DNA of 64,000 nt from Micromonospora inyonensis. GTDB lineage: Bacteria; Actinomycetota; Actinomycetes; Mycobacteriales; Micromonosporaceae. The notes under the pieces are model-generated. The model saw only the letters and a program-made list of their open reading frames with translations. It ran no database searches and was not told the origin of the DNA. This document shows positions 61,401-64,000 of this stretch, piece by piece (position 1 is the first letter of the stretch; each line of letters starts with the position of its first letter). Both the position numbers and the translations under genes were made by a program. Location of the stretch: NCBI RefSeq assembly GCF_900091415.1, contig NZ_FMHU01000001.1, forward strand, positions 2,728,001 to 2,792,000. Reading direction: 5' to 3'.

Positions 61401-63432
61401 CGCCGGCCGCCCAGGCGGTGATGGTGTCCGCTGCCGCCGCCGAGGCGACCCGGACCCGGGGGGCGAGGGTCACCAGTACCCCGCCCGCGAAGAGGGCGAG
61501 CAGCGCGGCGGCGGTGAGCGCCGGCCGGACCAGCGACGCGCCGGCACCGGCGAGCCCGACCACGGCGGCGGCGCCGACATGGGCGCGGGCGGCCCGGACG
61601 GTGCGGGCGGAGAGCCCGACCAGACCGAGACCGATGGCGGTGAGCACCAGCGGCCACGGTGCGACCGCCCAGCCCAGCCCGAACGAGGCGGGTACGGCCA
61701 ACGCGGTCACGGCGGTCCCGGTCACCGCGAACTCCCGCCGGATCTCGCCCGGGAGCGCGAGCACCGCCGCGACGGTGAGCAGCAGTGCGCTGGTGGCGAG
61801 CTGCCAACCGGCCGGGCCGGCGGCCGCGGCGAGCACGGCCGGGTACCGGTCGAGGTCGGCGGCCCAGGCGGGCAGCGCCGCGTTGACCGGGGCGAGACCG
61901 GCGTACAGCGCACCGGACCCGACGAACAACCCGGTGACGGTCAGGGCCACCGCCGAGGCGAGCTGTGGCCCGCGCCGGATCCGATCCGGTACGGCCCGGA
62001 CGGCGAGGCTGGTCAGCGCGATCACCAGGGAGATCAGCAGGATAACCTGGCCGGGCAGGGCGACCGCGGCGACCCGGCCGAGCGCACCGATCACGGCGAG
62101 GGTGGCGATCGCGGCCCCGAGGTCGGGCAGGGGTGGGCGGCGTACCGCCGTCGTCCCGACCAGGGTCACCCCGGCGGCCAGCAGGAGCACGACCGCCGCG
62201 CCGAGCGTGGCCGGCAGGGTGTCCGCGCGCAGCAGCGCGGTGACCGCGTACGCCAGGGCGAGGGCGAGCGCCACGGCGTGCAGCGCCCAGGCCAGCTCCG
62301 CCAGCCAGGGCACCGGTCGGGCCGGGGCCGCCGGCCGGACACCGGACCGGAATGCGCGGGTGTTCGTCGACGGGTCGCTGAAGACCTCGTCGGCCTCCTC
62401 GGGGGCACCCTCCGGACGGGTCACGGTCCGGGCCCGGTCGGAGGCGACCGGTGACGGGACGACCGGGCGCTCGGTGGTCAGTGGGGAACGGGCCAGCCAC
62501 AGGTCGATGGCGGCGACCACGGTGAAGACCAGTGCCCACCCGGTGGCCCCCCGCACCAGCCCGGAGGCGAGCAGTGGCAGCACCGGTTGCACGGCGAGCA
62601 CGGCGGCGAATCGGGGCACCCGCAGGCCGGTCCAGCGGGCGTAGCCGTAGCCGACTCCGGCGGTGACCGCGAAGACGAGGCCGGCGAAGACCGTGACGGG
62701 GACCGCGTCCGCGCCGGACCCGGCCACGGCGTGGAGCGCGTACCCGTCCAGCGGCACCAGGATCAACCCGACCGCGGCGATGGTCTCGGCCGTGGACACC
62801 AGCGACCGCCGCGCGACCGCAGGCGCGGCGAGCAGCATCAGCGTGGTCGCGGCGAGGAGGATGAGCAGCCGGGCCAGCGCGTCCATCGAGGACGTCGCCA
62901 CCCCCGCGAAGACCACCGCGGCGACGCCGATCAGCAGCGCGCCCAGGCCGAGCGGGATGTTCTGCACCTCCCGGGAGGACGCCTCCGGCGGATGCTCCGG
63001 GTCGTCCGCGTCGAGCCAGGTGGCGGTGGTGGTGGCCGGCGGGTCGTCCGGTGGTCGGTTGCCCTGGCGGGGCACCCGGGGCGGAGCGCTGGTGGAGTCC
63101 CCGGTCGGGACGTCCGTGGCGGCCCCGGTCGGTGCGCCGGGGGGCCGGCGCGGGACGCGGCGGCGGAGCACCCGACGGGTCTTGGTGGCCTGCTTCAGCT
63201 TCTCCTCGCCGGCGTGCGCGAGGATGTCCCGCTGGAAGAGCGCCGCCTGCATCTTCTGGGCGATCTGCCGCTGCTCGCGGGCGATCTCGGCGTCCCGCGC
63301 CTTCATCTCCGCGATGGACCGTTCGACCTCGGCGATGTGCGCCGCCCACTGTGGTTGCTCGGCCCCGCACACCGGGCAGCGGTGTGCCGGCTTGATCTCC
63401 CGACCACACGAGGCGCACTGGAAGCTAGCCAC
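58498..63432 (-). CDS. Giant polytopic membrane protein with zinc ribbon (SCO7613-like)
   Basis: A 1644-residue protein. The N-terminus FQCASCGREIKPAHRCPVCG (Cys6, 9, 19, 22) is a zinc ribbon; a charged helical segment (EVERSIAEMKARDAEIAREQ) probably forms a coiled coil, then a Pro/Arg-rich linker, and from about residue 170 to the end there are some fifty membrane spans rich in Ala, Leu and Val. This plan matches SCO7613-like actinomycete membrane proteins of unknown function. GTG 63432 has GGAGGAG at 6 bases; the longer upstream reading is not needed. It is one of the longest membrane proteins expected here. Confidence 0.85.
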   Translation of the reverse strand: MASFQCASCGREIKPAHRCPVCGAEQPQWAAHIAEVERSIAEMKARDAEIAREQRQIAQKMQAALFQRDILAHAGEEKLKQATKTRRVLRRRVPRRPPGAPTGAATDVPTGDSTSAPPRVPRQGNRPPDDPPATTTATWLDADDPEHPPEASSREVQNIPLGLGALLIGVAAVVFAGVATSSMDALARLLILLAATTLMLLAAPAVARRSLVSTAETIAAVGLILVPLDGYALHAVAGSGADAVPVTVFAGLVFAVTAGVGYGYARWTGLRVPRFAAVLAVQPVLPLLASGLVRGATGWALVFTVVAAIDLWLARSPLTTERPVVPSPVASDRARTVTRPEGAPEEADEVFSDPSTNTRAFRSGVRPAAPARPVPWLAELAWALHAVALALALAYAVTALLRADTLPATLGAAVVLLLAAGVTLVGTTAVRRPPLPDLGAAIATLAVIGALGRVAAVALPGQVILLISLVIALTSLAVRAVPDRIRRGPQLASAVALTVTGLFVGSGALYAGLAPVNAALPAWAADLDRYPAVLAAAAGPAGWQLATSALLLTVAAVLALPGEIRREFAVTGTAVTALAVPASFGLGWAVAPWPLVLTAIGLGLVGLSARTVRAARAHVGAAAVVGLAGAGASLVRPALTAAALLALFAGGVLVTLAPRVRVASAAAADTITAWAAGGAAFALPGAVAAFVAALTPAGPVLTPAALREVTVPILASSFLAVCVTLGYSAIVQVSQREISPPLAVGAGLGAVIVAGAAFVAPGTTSADAWVAALLLTAALLLFLAPAIDARGRADLALDGSDFAAAAATAALVATLLRIAAVLAPGAQLVVAAALVLLVAVAARTLPDEWRRGPVLGMAVAGAIVAALAGWMALRGGFGVIAVPGPIWAGDLTGWPAAPTGGATTQAPVALVLLGVAAAILLPEPWKHDVSGAAAVLATISAAAAFDLPWWSPVLVGGTVATVFGMAAVAAADPRAALSRATVAALVALHGVGAGLVRPWTTALALSIVVLVGATVAALARTFAARQVERIETTGMPPHLATIGGLGTAAALLALPGVVAALAAEAGHGPEVLLTAALAASSIGLAAVAALRRRVPQYLPYASFGIAAGATVSALAAIPTGLPAGVFAAAAALLGVLAELARAATVPPATSAQPVGRWAVLVDGALRRMPDRLADRRWRVSPAAGALAAAALPVALAVASIAPALVVALVEPYGTLSQVWDGPPPQLFTPPAAAADPTHVLTALLLTICTALGATAFSGGQYFRAVPVVLPGLAVTVLITPVAFGLGWPQTTLAALAVFTLAMLGLALTPPPPLVERARSLRWTRALTFGIGLAGGGAGLAGSLATRDLTVFTLAGAVAVGTVAALFGSTERARILGWLFASLMAQLLVLTIGLVAGLAPVWSAFGVLAVGAALQVFAARLPRLRRPEAHREAATVEWSGYAAALIALALAFDSPRHIAALLAGWGAVLGVAATRPGRRPTERRILFWSVVGCEIVAWWILMRVADVALPEAYTLPFAALALLVGMMELRERPDLSSWVAYGPALVAAFVPTLAMVLATDSSMLRQVLLLLGAVAVLVWGSMTQQQAPVIVGAVVTGIAALHALFSLGPWLVLLLVGLVLLVLGASNERRRRAQDRLQTALRGMR

Positions 63433-63627
63433 GAACAACTCCTCCGCCCGGTCGCCCCGCACTGTGGAATCCCACTGTGGCAGCATGCCCAAACCCGGCA
63501 CGGATTTCGACAGTTGTCGCCGCATCGCAGCCAGAAAAGTCGCGGACAGGCGCGGGGCCGGTCGCGGAGAGTGCTCCCCGACCGGCCCCGGTCACCTGGT
63601 CGGAGGTGTTCCGGCCAGGGGCAGGCG

Positions 63628-64000
63628 TCAGGGGCGACCCATGCCCCGGTACTCCCAGCCGGCCTGGATCCAGAGAGCCGAGTCCAGGCAGTTGCGGCCG
63701 TCCACCACCCGGCGCTCGGCGACGAGTTCGCCGAGGACGACCGGGTCGGCGTTTCGGAAGTCGGCCCACTCGGTGAGGACGCAGACCAGGTCGGCCCCGG
63801 TCACCGCCTCGTTCATGCTCGGCTGGTAGCTGAGTTCGGGCATCGCCCGGCGGGCGTTCTCCATGCCCTCCGGGTCGTAGACCCGGACGTCCGCGCCGGC
63901 CTTGCCGAGCAGCGCGGCGACGGCGAGCGCCGGGGCGTCGCGGACGTCGTCGGTGTTGGGCTTGAAGGTGGCCCCGAGCACCGCGATGCGGGTGCCGGTG
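63628..64000 (-). CDS. UDP-glucose 6-dehydrogenase, C-terminal part (partial)
   Basis: The gene runs off the right edge; about 123 codons of its 3' end are visible. VLGATFKPNTDDVRDAPALA is the conserved start of the UDP-binding C-terminal domain, followed by VRVYDPEGMENARR, VLTEWADFRN and a final VVDGRNCLDSALW. The family oxidises UDP-glucose (or a related UDP-sugar) to the uronic acid for surface polysaccharides. No start or NAD-binding part is in the window. Confidence 0.88.
   Translation of the reverse strand, partial: TGTRIAVLGATFKPNTDDVRDAPALAVAALLGKAGADVRVYDPEGMENARRAMPELSYQPSMNEAVTGADLVCVLTEWADFRNADPVVLGELVAERRVVDGRNCLDSALWIQAGWEYRGMGRP

Noticed and set aside
58630..62454. A 1274-codon open frame on the plus strand opposite the giant membrane protein
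   Set aside because: It is rich in Gly, Arg, Gln and Asp with no domain, as expected from an antisense frame in very high-GC DNA; the minus-strand protein has a clear zinc ribbon, membrane spans and a good start.

Overview
The window is high-GC chromosomal DNA from an actinomycete, most likely of the family Micromonosporaceae. That placement is an inference from the overall GC, frequent GTG and TTG starts, the mycothiol enzyme Mca, an ESX-like type VII secretion locus, a bldA-type tRNA-Leu(UAA) and leaderless promoters; no 16S gene is present to confirm it.

Left part (1-23.2 kb), mostly core genome. It opens with the end of a type VII secretion locus (eccD end, convergent eccE, eccB, and two WXG/PPE-like candidate substrates). 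A PadR regulator follows with a membrane partner and a fragmentary LppU-like ORF, then a dienelactone hydrolase and a family 5 uracil-DNA glycosylase. Next is a five-gene MoxR/DUF58/DUF4129 operon, an NDH-2 NADH dehydrogenase, a polytopic membrane protein, the tRNA-Leu(UAA), a BI-1-like protein, a thiolase, two overlapping SGNH hydrolases, a DUF1232 protein and cystathionine beta-synthase.

Accessory region (23.2-32.4 kb). A broken PIN toxin and an intact RelE/Phd module lead into about 8 kb flanked by two directly repeated tRNA 3'-end fragments. Inside are a PPC-domain gene paired with an XRE regulator, two small Cys-motif proteins, HTH regulators, a complete IS4-type element with 20-bp inverted repeats and an 8-bp target duplication, a secreted protein with a two-hairpin leader, and a truncated, frameshifted tyrosine integrase beside the right repeat. 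I read this as a decayed integrative element.

Middle (32.4-43.7 kb). A GNAT enzyme overlaps RNase Z. The three-gene NAGGN osmoprotectant operon follows (amidotransferase, GNAT/ATP-grasp synthetase, M42 peptidase). A second RelE/Phd module sits at the 3' end of msrA; the displaced old msrA tail is still readable beyond it. An IS110-family element with a long non-coding 5' end follows, a likely place for a bridge RNA. GNAT and HIT genes overlap convergently at the end.

Right part (43.7-64 kb), core genome: cystathionine gamma-synthase, an amidase, threonine ammonia-lyase, GreA, DUF4307, Mca, a small membrane protein, a GGDEF-EAL protein, a secreted PI-PLC-like enzyme, a YyaL-type thioredoxin-domain protein, PurK and PurE, a 1644-residue membrane protein and the end of UDP-glucose dehydrogenase. 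A palindromic intergenic repeat family with a conserved asymmetric centre occurs three times in the window (14.2, 56.5 and 58.4 kb).
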